A stretch of DNA of 64,000 bases from Alisma plantago-aquatica (taxonomy: Eukaryota; Streptophyta; Magnoliopsida; Alismatales; Alismataceae). The position numbers and the translations under genes were made by a program. Where the stretch lies: NCBI GenBank assembly GCA_963693085.1, contig OY856413.1, forward strand, positions 542,708,879 to 542,772,878, given 5' to 3'. Under the pieces are notes generated by a model that made no database searches, had not been told where the DNA came from, and was given only the letters and a program-made list of their open reading frames with translations. This document shows positions 1 to 10,739 of the stretch, one piece after another; positions within the stretch are counted from its first letter, which is position 1, and the number at the start of each line of letters is the position of its first letter.

Positions 1-196
1 CCCATCTCTAAAGAACTCCATAGTTAAGCGTGCTCAGCTTGGAGTAGTACTAGGATGGGTGACCAGTCGGGAAGTTGTTCCTGGATTGCACGTGAGTGGA
101 CAAAAAGTGTACAGTTAAGGCTAGTGGTGGTCTGTGGGGCCAGTCGTCATTCCTGAAACTCTACTAGAGCCTAGGGCAGTGGGCCCGGACGTTACA
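1..196 (+). repeat. Cassandra LTR, first copy (partial)
   Basis: This is the 3' two thirds of the LTR, identical by eye to 548-743. It ends in GGACGTTACA, directly before the primer binding site. The 5S-like part occupies about 1-91. Confidence 0.9.
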
Positions 197-198
197 AA

Positions 199-212
199 TG
201 GTATCAGAGCCA
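199..212 (+). promoter_or_regulatory. Primer binding site, Cassandra internal domain 1
   Basis: TGGTATCAGAGCCA lies two bases after the LTR end and is complementary to the 3' end of initiator tRNA-Met. The second internal domain (744-999) repeats it at 746-759. Confidence 0.88.
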
Positions 213-440
213 TAACCCCTCCAGTAGGTGGGGCCCACATGGGCATGTGGCATGCCAGTCTTGAGCCGTGCGGTACAGGCAAGTTGGAAAGGGCTATCCG
301 TAGAGACGAGATGGAGCCGCCCTTGCGCTGGTAGCCGTGGACGGGAGCTGGGTGTCCATGGGCCATTGTGGGTCTGCACTAAAATGGGGTCAGATTATGA
401 GGCCATATAGTTGAGCCTTGACGAGGACGTCAAGAGTCTA

Positions 441-452
441 AGTGGGGGAGAT
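441..452 (+). other. Polypurine tract, Cassandra
   Basis: AGTGGGGGAGAT directly precedes the TGTAAC start of the second LTR, as expected for the plus-strand primer. It recurs at 988-999 before the third LTR. Confidence 0.8.
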
Positions 453-743
453 TGTAACATCCCAGGATTTGAGGCCTCGGATAAAACACTCTTAAAAGGA
501 ATGATTGGACTACCCATATCACCAAGGTGCACCTCCTTTTCCGGGAGCCCATCTCTAAAGAACTCCATAGTTAAGCGTGCTCAGCTTGGAGTAGTACTAG
601 GATGGGTGACCAGTCGGGAAGTTGTTCCTGGATTGCACGTGAGTGGACAAAAAGTGTACAGTTAAGGCTAGTGGTGGTCTGTGGGGCCAGTCGTCATTCC
701 TGAAACTCTACTAGAGCCTAGGGCAGTGGGCCCGGACGTTACA
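453..743 (+). repeat. Cassandra LTR, second copy (complete, 291 bp)
   Basis: This complete LTR is bounded by TGTAAC and GTTACA, with the polypurine tract on the left and the primer binding site on the right. The middle (about 505-638) aligns by eye with 5S rRNA, including the near-invariant AGTTAAGCGTGCT and GTAGTACTAGGATGGGTGAC blocks. Confidence 0.92.
569..620 (+). promoter_or_regulatory. 5S-type internal RNA polymerase III control region in the LTR
   Basis: AGTTAAGCGTGC (569-580) matches the 5S A box. GATGGGTGACCAGTCGGGAA (601-620) matches the C box, with changes only in its second half, and the intermediate element lies between. Equivalent copies are at 22-73 and 1116-1167. In 5S genes this region binds TFIIIA. 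Transcription by Pol III here is inferred from family knowledge and is not visible in the sequence. Confidence 0.75.
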
Positions 744-999
744 AATGGTATCAGAGCCATAACCCCTCCAGTAGGTGGGGCCCACATGGGCATGTGGCAT
801 GCCAGTCTTGAGCCGTGCGGTACAGGCAAGTTGGAAAGGGCTATCCGTAGAGACGAGATGGAGCCGCCCTTGCGCTGGTAGCCGTGGACGGGAGCTGGGT
901 GTCCATGGGCCATTGTGGGTCTGCACTAAAATGGGGTCAGATTATGAGGCCATATAGTTGAGCCTTGACGAGGACGTCAAGAGTCTAAGTGGGGGAGAT

Positions 1000-1290
1000 T
1001 GTAACATCCCAGGATTTGAGGCCTCGGATAAAACACTCTTAAAAGGAATGATTGGACTACCCATATCACCAAGGTGCACCTCCTTTTCCGGGAGCCCATC
1101 TCTAAAGAACTCCATAGTTAAGCGTGCTCAGCTTGGAGTAGTACTAGGATGGGTGACCAGTCGGGAAGTTGTTCCTGGATTGCACGTGAGTGGACAAAAA
1201 GTGTACAGTTAAGGCTAGTGGTGGTCTGTGGGGCCAGTCGTCATTCCTGAAACTCTACTAGAGCCTAGGGCAGTGGGCCCGGACGTTACA
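1000..1290 (+). repeat. Cassandra LTR, third copy (complete)
   Basis: Identical by eye to 453-743. It ends GGACGTTACA and is followed by GGTTGCTTGC, which resumes the copia leader sequence, so this is the right-hand end of the Cassandra insertion. Confidence 0.9.
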
Positions 1291-1486
1291 GGTTGCTTGC
1301 ATCTCGGTTTGCGCATTGATTCCCTTTCTCCTATTCCTGATGTAACTCAAAATAATTCGAGATTTCTTTCCTACCTTTGCACCTCTCGAATGTAACTCGA
1401 GGTTTCTCCTTTTACAATGTAAAATAGGATAGATTTTTATTTCCTATTATGTCGAAGAACGGAGGACATCCTGACGATAGCTGAGA

Positions 1487-1700
1487 TGATCGGTTCAAGG
1501 CGTGAACCGATCGGTTGACGTTCGAGATGATCGGTTCAAGGAGTGAGTCGATCGGTTGATGACCGGTTCGAGGAGCGAGATGAGCGGGTGGCGGCCATGA
1601 TGATATGCACGACGACCAAGTGAACCGATCGGTTGGAAGAGCCAACTGATCAGCTGGTGGCACCCAGCCGACCAGTCTGATGACGAGCCGATCATTCATG
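1487..1700 (+). repeat. Cluster of ACCGATCGGTT-type short palindromic repeats (copia A leader)
   Basis: Imperfect direct repeats of a GAACCGATCGGTTGA theme (also ATGATCGGTTCAAGG and GAGTCGATCGGTTGA) recur about every 20-40 bp. The equivalent part of the copia B leader (48995-49165) has a more decayed version. No coding sense was found. Confidence 0.75.
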
Positions 1701-2439
1701 TGATGAGTTGATCAAACCCAGAAAGGCAAAGCACAGAGTTCATCTTATACAGGTTGCATGTGATGTAGACCTAGATGACCTTGATTCCTCTTGGCTCGAG
1801 GAATCACATTAGGATGGCCATAATCATCGCTTTTATCGTTTTGCATGTTTTCTGTGGGATATAGCATGTATATGATACATACTATATATTGTGGTGATTG
1901 GATATGTATATTTATATAAAAACCAAATCCCTCATTAAATATTAATGTTTTAGATTCCTTCAAAATGTGACACACGTGAAAACCTTGATCGACCAAGTGT
2001 AGGCACGCCCTAGCGTGGTGCACCGTCTATCTTGTGGAAGCGTGAAGGATGAATGTGTGGGTCTGCCCTAGCAGGGTGCATATTCATCATGTTGGCTTTG
2101 TGTCGGACTTAACAAGGTGACCTAGATAGGATCTAGCACCTTAAGGCATGGAGATGATCATGGCAAGGAGTTGCATATGACATCTTATCAAGAGTTGCAT
2201 ATGATGCAATTGGCAATAGTTTCCTACCTGAGAGATCTAAGTTGTGGGTGACAGCCCTAGATGGTCCATGGCTTAGAGGATTTCAGGATCTTGCCCACTA
2301 GAAGGTTGTACGCTGCAATCTTATGAATTGATGGTGAGGGCTATCAATTTGAACTAAAATAGTGGGAGCGATAATTAATTAAAGGCGTAATTATATCGTC
2401 AACTTTTCAAATCAATCAAATAAGTTTTTGGACTAAAAT

Positions 2440-3240
2440 TGCATATTTCCTTTTGTAGTACAAATGGAAACAAACAACAATCACTTTTCTTTGCGATCAG
2501 TCTTTGAGACCAACAAATTAAATGGGAATTTTTCCACGATTGGTTAGGACGTGGAGAAGCGTTCTCAATCAAAGAGCAAAAGCTCTAAGTCCTAGTTATA
2601 CCAGAACCAGATGAACTCGATCCCACCATATCAATGGCTGAAAGCATGCTTATGGAAGCATACCGAGGAAGACATTGATGAGGAGTGCTTGATGTTGTGT
2701 TCTCTAAACTATGAGTTGCGGAGACAACATGAGACATATAATGTCTCCAAGACATTGTCCTAGTATGTCATGAAAGAAGGAGATCTAGTAAGGTATTCAC
2801 ACACTCAATGTGATTGGGTATATGGAAAAACCTGACTAAGAAGGATTCCCTCTGAGCCAAGAGTTGGCTATTGGTATGATACTACAAATGTTGCAAGAAT
2901 CATACAATTCATGATGAACTATGACATGGACAACTTTGACAAGCGTTGACAAAGTTGTTGGACATGTTGAGGAGAGTAGAGGCAATTACGAAGAAAGACA
3001 AACCCTAATGTTTGATATGATCAATGAAGGGTAAGTCTTAAGGGCAAGGGCAAGGGCAAAGCTAAGAAGTGTTCTGATGCTAGCCAACAGCCCAAGCCGT
3101 CTTCAGCCTCAAGGCACATGGGGAAAGGGTTTATGAAGGAAAGTTCCTTCCATATCTGGAAGAACAAAAGAAGATGAAGGAGGGGATGGAAATCTCCACC
3201 TAAAGGTGTCATGAAAGTAAACTTGTAACACTTTTGAGGT
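2440..3240 (+). pseudogene. Copia A gag remnant
   Basis: The region translates piecewise into a copia Gag. A FETNKLNG-like N-terminal motif is followed by a DEECLMLCSLNYELRRQHE segment (about 2668-2732), which corresponds to the Gag_pre/UBN2 core, and then by a lysine- and glycine-rich KGKGKGKAKK stretch (about 3038-3070). The CCHC zinc knuckle seen in copia B is missing, apparently by a small internal deletion around 3110-3140. Several in-frame stops and frameshifts are present. Homology to 49940-50790 in copia B supports the call. The product would have been the capsid protein packaging element RNA in cytoplasmic particles; no functional product is expected. Confidence 0.7.
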
Positions 3241-4640
3241 ATATGATACCAAGATGTAAAGTGTAAAGCACTCAATAAATGGGGCAAGTGTTTCCGCCAT
3301 AGATAGGAGTACTTTAGTTTATTTTCAGCCTAAAAGGCATGTAATACAATTATGAACTGCTATTTCATATTTGCCAATAGATAGAAACACTTTATTTTTG
3401 CATATTGTATGACAATGATGGCAATCAATAAAGAGATGTTTCAATATGACCTTTGTGGCAATGCCTTGTTTATCTTGTAGTACTTGATAAAATGATACCT
3501 AAAAGTTATAACTCAAACAATCAAATTAACATCAAGCATGAGAAATTCATTTCTAGTTTCCATGTGATGGATAAATCTAGACTCTTTTGGTTAGAGAACC
3601 AGTAAGAGACATGAATATCTTGGACATGATTAATCAATCTTCACTAAAGGTAGTAGGAGAATGATTATTCCTATTAGGTATAATACATGTGATGTATTTA
3701 CATACCTATTTGGAATACATGCTAATACTCCAAATGGTGTTTAGAGAAATGCCAATATGAACATCTTGAAGTGTTCAAGAATATCATAAATGAAGTGCAA
3801 ATTTGGTATATTGTTAATTCTTGATGAGATCAATGAATGAAATACTTGGACCAAATGTTTGAGATCCTTATGAGTGATTATGATAGTGTATCATAGTGAA
3901 CTCATGATTAAGGCATGGTGATGTCTAAATCAAGAAGGAATCATACTCTAAGGAGTTAGAGAATGATTATCAAATAACTGAATTCTTCTTAATAAAAGAA
4001 TACCCCACACTAATAAAGGACATTAAGAATCACAAGGAGTTGTAAGTTCTTATATCCTTGACGGATACACCTCGTTTATCTATGTGATGAGTTGTTCATG
4101 TGATGAATCAACTATCTAGATGAATATGAGGAACCGAATTTTGAGTTATGGTTTATGACCATTACATCCTAAATGACTTCCATGTGAACCATAAGGTATG
4201 ACCTTGATGGTAGCACCCATTGTAATAAAATCCATAAGTGCAAATAAGTCTTAAGTGTTAAGACACATGGATAACATTTAAGAAGGATGATGTTTGTTAA
4301 TTGAAACTTAATGACTAAGAGATTTGGCATAAGGAATACTAAAACCGCATTCCTATGAGGAATAAAACAAGGATGTGTATGTGACACAACCTATAAGGTT
4401 TATGAATCCACTAATGAAAATGAAGTCTATAAGTTACAATGGACTAATCAATGTGATTGATTGAGTACAAGAAACTCAGAATTGGATCTTTACTTTGATG
4501 ATATAGTCAAAGGGTTTGACTGATATGTCAAAGATAAAGAAGGGATCTGTGATTTAGTGGGAGCGTGTTCAAATTCCACATGTTGATGTGAAATGGAAAT
4601 GTTCTAAAATGGAAGTCCAAAAGTGGAAATTATCTTTAAG
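3241..4640 (+). pseudogene. Copia A protease/integrase/early RT region, strongly decayed
   Basis: This stretch lies between recognisable gag and recognisable RT/RNase H and is flanked by copia sequence on both sides. No frame longer than about 70 residues runs in the coding direction. I could not pick out protease, HHCC or integrase DDE motifs with confidence. Its identity rests on position only. Confidence 0.45.
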
Positions 4641-4689
4641 GAAGATAGAGATGTTTCCTATGTGATAGGAATAGATATCTATAGAGATA

Positions 4690-5565
4690 GTTCTCGAAAA
4701 CCTCTTGACCTAAAAGAGGAGAAAACATACATTGGCAATCTATACTGAAGGGTTCAGTATGCACAGATTCAGTGGGAGAAAGCATGTCCATGTTACATGG
4801 AGTTAGTATCCCAAGGCCAAGTGTCCAATTCTTATGAAGAATGGGAACACTAAGAATAGATATGGATCTATCATGTATGTAATCATCCCATTATCTTGCA
4901 TGTATCGACATGGCAAGAACAAAATAAATTCATCATCTTGTATGTAGGACATGGCAATATGATGTGCACATCCTGATAACTCGTATGTGAGACATGACGA
5001 GTGGATGTCTGTCTATTTCCAGTAAGGGTTACTGGAATACCATGAGAACTTGATAAGTACTTGAGAAGTACTAGTTCTATGGAGATAAGGAAGAGTTCAA
5101 TATAAAGAGTTACATTGATGCGAACTTCCGAAAGGACAGAAAATTAATCACAAAATATATATAGGATATATAAAAGTGAAAGTTTGTTGCTAATTGGAAG
5201 TGTTCCAATAAAACCATTTAAAAGGAAATGTCTAGTATCTATGTGTTGGAGAACAGCAGTGGATACTATATGGATCTGGAAGTTCATGAGATGAACTTAT
5301 AGATATTCCGCTCATTGATGACAAGTATCGAATCCTTGATCATGCAATGTGGCTAAAGGTTAGCAAAGGAATACTAGATCACATATTACATCAACTACAT
5401 CTCATACGTGTGACGTACAACGAAGAGATGAGAGACATGCATTTAAAACTGACTTTGGCAAGGTGTTTCCATTACTCACTATGTTCGCACTAGAGCACAG
5501 TAACATGTGGGACATGTTTGAAGATCACTATGAATATGATTCAAGGGTGATTGGCTCGCAGTGCA
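4690..5565 (+). pseudogene. Copia A reverse transcriptase C-terminus and RNase H remnant
   Basis: In shifted frames the region gives SYEEWEH (about 4830) at the usual RT-RNase H junction of copia elements. It then gives SYIDANFRKDR (about 5108-5140), equivalent to the GYTDASFQSD start of RNase H, and LHQLHLIRV near 5390-5410, equivalent to the conserved RxHLIRE block near its end. The tail reaches the polypurine tract. Stops and frameshifts break every frame. Confidence 0.6.
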
Positions 5566-5575
5566 AGTGGGAGTC
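5563..5575 (+). other. Copia A polypurine tract
   Basis: GCAAGTGGGAGTC sits directly before the LTR start TGTTGGTATG, the usual position of the copia plus-strand primer. Confidence 0.75.
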
Positions 5576-6764
5576 TGTTGGTATGTATGCCCTGAGAGCC
5601 AATCATGGGATGATTGGTGGGATACATTAAGATTGATTTAATAAACATCAAAGCCAAGCTTCCAATTCTTTATGGTTCAGTCATATGAGATAGTGATAGA
5701 ACAGATTGAATGTCTAGAGAATGACAGTACTCAATGACGTATGCTTTTAGGTTGAGGACTTGAACGATGAGATCATACGGATGCTAAGAGTGTGTACATT
5801 CTCATTATGTCCCTAGTCGGATGTCATTGTGGAAGGTAGATAGACAACAATGACACACAAGACTAGATTGTGGTGTTGGTTGATGACAGAATCTCATTAG
5901 TCATGATATAGAGATATCAAACCAAACACATAGGTACTTGTTAGAGAACAAGTGTACCGGACAAACCCACCGTGAGTTTAACACATGGAACTATGACATG
6001 GTAGTCACAGTCAGTACTCATAGTGATGGTGGTGAGTGTGATTCTTTGACCTGAAATCACTACACTCAACACATGTTGTTGGGCACACTTTGACATCATC
6101 AAACGCAGTCCTGAAACATGGGTTGTTATAAAGGTGATGATTGGGTGGCTTTGACACATGGGGCTTTAGAGGGGTGAGTGATAGATATGGGATTTGTCTC
6201 TCCTGAGGGAGTTTGATATCCATGGCCACTTGATGAGTAGGATTGAGAAAGGGTGCACACATGTGTGAATCAGTATGTGATATTGATGTCATACATATCT
6301 CTGCCAATCTACTCTGAGATAAAGAAAGTGAATGAACGTTGACAGGATGATTGTTCCATGCCTCGAGTTCATTCGGGATATCAGTGACAAAGTAATTATA
6401 CATTCACAGTAACACCATTCACGGATTGTAGGATTGAAAGTTGTTCTCCAACTTTCTATTTCACTTGGGTAGCACTAATGTGTGACTAGGCACCACTCTT
6501 TGCTTGTGAAGTCATAAGTGTTATGGACTTTCACTGCCAATGTGAAAAAGGACATGCAGGGTCACACACATAGGATTCAACCTGGAAAAGGAGTTTTGTC
6601 CACAAACAATGTTTAGATTGATTACTAAAGGAATTTAGTAGTTCAATTACACACTCAATTAATTGATAGTTCAATGTCATAATGTTCAAGGTGTTGGACA
6701 CATTGATTGGAGTATCGGATTGATTGAAACTGCAATTGACTATTTATGCACAATCTGCACTCCC

Positions 6765-7140
6765 AACCAATCGACTCATGTGATGAACCGATCGGCTGAG
6801 CTTGGTAAACCGATCGGCTCAGGTGGTGAGTCGATCGGCTCATGGACAGGGTGAAACGATTGCTTCAAGTGTTGAAACGATTGGTTCAACTGATGCAACC
6901 GAGCAAGTTGGGAAAGTAGGATTGGTGAGAAATTTCTTTTTGTTTCACTTGCCCAATTTGATTGGAAAAAGGATTGATATTTGGTACCAATTAGAAACAA
7001 AAGAACAAAAGTCAATCGGGAACTGATCAGGACCACGAACCGACCGGTTCATGGGTCCCAACCAATCGGTTGAGGTGTCAACCGATCAGCTCAGGTCCCC
7101 AACCGACCGTTTCAGTTGTGAAACGATCGGTTCAGGTTGC
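6765..7140 (+). repeat. U3 short-repeat cluster of copia A LTR
   Basis: Repeats on the theme GAACCGATCGGCTCA / CCAACCGATCGGTTGA / GAAACGATCGGTTCA recur about every 25-35 bp, in the 470 bp upstream of the TATA box. The copia B counterpart is 47575-47910. An enhancer role is inferred from position only. Confidence 0.7.
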
Positions 7141-7233
7141 GCAGTTGGTTGTTTTTGTGGAAAATATTGAACCCTTCTACTCCTGCTTTAGTCCCATATT
7201 ACCCGGGATAGAGAACCCTATACTATGACCCTC

Positions 7234-7244
7234 CTATATATAGG
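7234..7244 (+). promoter_or_regulatory. TATA box of copia A LTR
   Basis: CTATATATAGG about 1.66 kb into the LTR; the homologous LTR has CTATAAATAG at 47991-48000 in the same context (CCCCTCCTATA...GGGTATTGG). Confidence 0.7.
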
Positions 7245-7800
7245 GGTATTGGGGGCTTCTCAAAGTACAACCCAGTGCAACCAGTTGCTCTGTAAAGTTG
7301 TCGTTCTCACTGGTTTTGGCAACCGAGAGAGCCCGAGCAAGTGCTACCCGATAAGGGAGGCACAGCAAGGGAAAGACAACTGTAGAAAGCGATTGGTGGT
7401 AGGAGAGTGTGTCGGTGACTAGTACACCGACAGGAGGGTACGACTCCTTCCAATTCCTTGTGGGACAAGGATATTGGAGTTCCAAGTGGTCTGTGTGGAC
7501 TACTTCATAGGCGGGAGATTTCTGCCGCTCGGAGGACAGCTGTCAATCCCGACAGTCCCGGTGAGACTAGGAGTCATCAGTCCCGGTGCGACCAGGAGCT
7601 GCACAGACACCGTCCAAGACCGGAGGTGAAGACCGCGCAAGCCACGAGGTATTGTCGCCGAGCAAGCCTCAGGACAAGGTATGATTCCACAAACCATCCT
7701 TTCCTATTGTATAGACGTTGACGCGTTTCCTTATTCTGGGTTTGGGGAGGAGAAAATTTTTTGTTTCCGCTGCCTTCTCTGCCTCCCCTAAAACCCAACA

Positions 7801-9351
7801 CGATGTAGTAGATCAGGATCCAAACACAGGGACAAAGTTGGTAAGTGCTAAGAATGTAGAACCTTTGACTCAAATACACCAAATGAAGGGGTAGATTAAG
7901 ATGGTGTTCCTATAGGAATGGTGTGATATAAACCAAACAAAGCAATGAAAAGTAAGATAAGAAACCAAAATAAGAGATTAAGATCAAACAAGAAAGATGT
8001 ATCCAAAGTATGGATGGGAACTTGGATTGGGTTTCACCTATTAAGATCTCTGACCAACATACAATACTCACACCCCTTTATATACCCTTAGTAAGATTAC
8101 AAACAATAATCATATATTTCTATTACATCCACTCAAGCTTAGGATAGATCTAGATTATAAGGTTGTATCTCCCTCGAGATGGCAAACAAACAATCACAAA
8201 GCAAACCCTATGATCATTAGCTTTAGCATTCCAACATTTTCATGCATTCATGCAACTCCATAACAATTAGATAAGATTAATACTACTCTTTCGAGGCATT
8301 AACAAATATACATCACAAGATGGTATCTAATCATGCAAGTGAAGCATTAAGAGCAAGAGTATGGAGATAATCTTTGCTATGAGAAAATATTCCAAATATG
8401 TGCAAGTATATACATGTTGGGAGAGCCTTAGTGGATACTCCCAACCCAAGCAAAGTGTTTAGCCACTCATGTTAATAGGAAGCATAATAGGGCTACAAAA
8501 GTGTGTATACATCAAGATAAATGATGAGGGTGAAGATACAGTATGAGAGAGTTGATAGATCTAACAAAGGAAGGAGGCGATACACCAACGGTACTTCTTT
8601 AGATCTAGATCTGGTATCAACATGGAAGATGGATACTCCTTCTCTCAAAGAAGAAGAGGATGGTAGATCTTCTCTCTCCTCCAACTTCTGTCTTTGGGGA
8701 ACTAAGACCAATGGATGTGAATGAGGATGGATCTGGTATCAGGCAACACTTCATCATCCTTGATGATCTCTGATACCTTGCATGTGTGAAATCAGGGCCT
8801 ATTTATAGGTGTTGCCCACTGACTTACTTTTTTGTAGCGGTCAATACTCATGTCTCGGCCAAGACCAATGTCACTGTCGTGGCCATCATTAGTAGTCACG
8901 GCATTTGTCTTGATTGCAACGATGTCTTGGTCAAAACCATGCATCCCGTACACCACAACTGTAGCAGTCACGACAACGTATCGGTTGAAACCATGCATCC
9001 TAGTTGTGACGACATCTTGGTCAAAACCATGTATCCCAGTCGCGATGACTGTTGGGCAATCGCGGTTGTGACAGTCAAATGTTCATTTTGTTTGAGACAG
9101 ACATTGAATTTGTCTTGGTTGAGATGATTGATTAGTCCTTGCGGTCGAGATGTTTGTCTAAATGCATCTGTCACGACTGTAACCAAGATGTAATAGTAGC
9201 GACCGATGATGAATCTGTATGGAGTAAGGAAGGATATTAAGTTAAATCCAAATATTTTTCAAGTTCATTAAAATAGATAGGAAAATTCACAAAGGGGTTT
9301 TATTATAGAAATAAAACATGCACAAAAAGTTTAAAAAATATCATGTTATCA
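7801..9351 (-). repeat. 3' LTR of the Athila-like element (truncated by copia A)
   Basis: Positions 7802-9351 align by eye with 26699-28188. On the minus strand the LTR begins TGATAACATGA, directly after the polypurine tract. The last 100 bp or so (equivalent of 26595-26698) are separated off by copia A and lie left of the window. Confidence 0.85.
8799..8809 (-). promoter_or_regulatory. TATA box, 3' LTR of Athila-like element
   Basis: On the minus strand CTATAAATAGG; the 5' LTR conserves CCTATAAATAGG at 27692-27703. In both LTRs it follows, in transcription direction, a 350-bp block rich in GGTCGAGAC- and GGTCAAAACC-like repeats (8830-9180 here). Confidence 0.75.
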
Positions 9352-9366
9352 ACTCTCCCAAACTTA
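9352..9366 (-). other. Polypurine tract of the Athila-like element
   Basis: On the minus strand TAAGTTTGGGAGAGT runs straight into the LTR start TGATAACATG. The plus-strand context (CTCTCCCAAACTTAGAGGCTAGCATGTCCTCA) is the form commonly seen at Athila/Tat 3' ends. Confidence 0.75.
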
Positions 9367-10739
9367 GAGGCTAGCATGTCCTCAGGATAATAGATAGAAT
9401 CAAATCATTGAGCGATGAGATATAGATATTTTCCTATTTTAATAAACACACCATTAGAAAATTATTCCATCCTTATAGCAAAACATCTATGATAAGCTTG
9501 GTTCACTTCCTGAAGTTCTATCTCCCCCATTTAATTCTAGAGTTGAGTGACTTTGTGCCTTTGCCACTACCTTTTATAGTAAAGCACTCTCCCTCACAAT
9601 GACCTCCTTGTCCTTGGTTTCTGGCTATACTTGTAAATGGTGCATGTAAGGGGTAGCTTTCACACCCTACCTTTATTTTGGTTGTGTCTAGGTTATTGTG
9701 CAGGGTAGGTTAGTCTTTTAGTGTTTTCCTACATTCCTCAGTCAGCCCCAAGCATGATGTTGTTGTAAGGATAGTGTTTCCTGATTGGGCCCTGATGTAG
9801 AGTCAGGTGGTTGTGCGAGGTCTACTTCAGAATGCAGGGGTAAAACTTGGCTTCCAGACTCCACTTCTAGGCACGACATATCCGCATTTGTGAGTGCAGT
9901 AATACACCAGCCGTGTGGAGCCCTTAGGAATCTTTTGAGGCACAACTCTCATGATTCTATCTCTTTTGAATTTGCATTCTTCTCTCGGGCTTGGGAAAGG
10001 GGTTAGTAAGATTTCTGGGTGGCCAAGCCTCTTTTCATCCTAATGAGAGGATATTTAAAACTGGAAGGGCTTCTGTCTTGTAGGAGGTGTAGACTTTCTA
10101 GATAGTACTATCAGGCTAGGGAGATTGGTCGGGAGTGTGGCTGGTAAAGTCTTCCTTATTTCTAGGGATTCCATAGAATCAGGAGTGTACTTCCGCTTTA
10201 CACAATATTTTGTTGTAAGAATGGAATAAGATTGTATTGTTGTATCTTTTTCTTTTATGTGGATAAGTAGCTCATTTGCACTACTCTAGGAATGTTTATG
10301 CTAAAATGTATCAAAAGTACAAAAAAGTCTAAGAATGGGGTTATTGAATAATATTGGGAGATATCAAAACTACAATCTATAGTAAATGGTTTACTTTATG
10401 AAAGAAAGTTCAAAGTTCAAAATTTTTCAAAATTCCCTACTATACATGGGTAAAAGTAAGAGTTTGTACAAGTTCTTTAGAATTGGACTTCAAAATAGGA
10501 AACTAAACTTAAGTGAAAAATTGTACCTCTCATGCATGTTTATGAGTCATCCCCCAAACTTATCATTCGCTTTGTCCCGCTGTGTCAAAGATGAAGGTGT
10601 AGGTATAAACATGCCTACTTTTTTTTTCTTTTTTTTTCAAAAATTGCCCATTTTGACTACAGCAACCTGTCAGTGTAGCCTCCTCAGAGAATGGGATATA
10701 TTTCATGTTGTAGGCTTTTGACTTTCATCTCTCTTAAGG
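9367..10739 (-). other. 3' untranslated tail of the Athila-like element
   Basis: This tail lies between the C48 frame and the LTR. No convincing reading frame is seen on either strand: short frames at 9742-9945 and 10386-10721 have no family resemblance. The minus strand carries a second AAGTTTGGGGGATGA tract at about 10550-10565, resembling the true polypurine tract. A T-rich run lies at 10619-10639. Confidence 0.5.

Larger units (their letters stand above)
1..1290 (+). mobile_element. Tandem Cassandra-type TRIM retrotransposon (LTR-int-LTR-int-LTR)
   Basis: Three LTR copies (the first cut by the window edge) alternate with two 256-bp internal domains at a 547-bp period. The LTR starts TGTAACATCC and ends CGTTACA, giving a TGTAAC/GTTACA terminal inverted repeat. 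Each internal domain opens with a tRNA-iMet-type primer binding site (TGGTATCAGAGCC) and ends with a purine tract (AGTGGGGGAGA). The LTR contains a 5S-rRNA-like segment. This combination of short LTR, 5S segment, iMet PBS and no protein capacity defines the Cassandra TRIM family. The copies are identical wherever I compared them, so the array is very young or homogenised. Tandem forms of this kind are normally explained by LTR-LTR recombination. The right flank is GGTTG; the left end lies outside the window, so the target-site duplication cannot be checked. Confidence 0.93.
1291..7800 (+). mobile_element. Copia A: degraded Ty1/copia LTR retrotransposon (5' end outside window)
   Basis: The order on the plus strand is untranslated leader (1291-2440), gag remnant, decayed pol, polypurine tract and a 3' LTR ending at 7800. 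Positions 1291-1480 align by eye with the leader of copia B (from about 48800). This shows that Cassandra inserted into the copia A leader and that the 5' LTR and PBS of copia A lie left of the window. Reading frames are broken by many stops and frameshifts, so the element is dead. The sequence resuming at 7801 (CGATGTAGTAGATCAGG) matches the inside of the Athila-like LTR at 26699, so copia A is itself an insertion in that LTR. Confidence 0.85.
5576..7800 (+). repeat. Copia A 3' LTR (about 2.2 kb)
   Basis: It begins TGTTGGTATGTATGCC and ends CCCAACA, a proper TGTTGG/CCAACA terminal inverted repeat. The same LTR type occurs at 46843-48518 (copia B), which appears to lack several hundred bases near 5720-6080. 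U3 holds a cluster of CG-containing short repeats (6765-7140) followed by a TATA box at 7234-7244. Downstream U5 is relatively GC-rich (7480-7720). Confidence 0.88.

Noticed and set aside
121..1212. Several 60-84-codon frames repeated in both units
   Set aside because: They repeat only because the DNA repeats, lie in LTR/internal domains of a non-coding TRIM and overlap on both strands.
1..1290. 5S rDNA array
   Set aside because: The 5S-like part is degenerate and sits inside LTRs with a PBS, a polypurine tract and TGTAAC/GTTACA ends, so it is Cassandra, not a 5S gene array.
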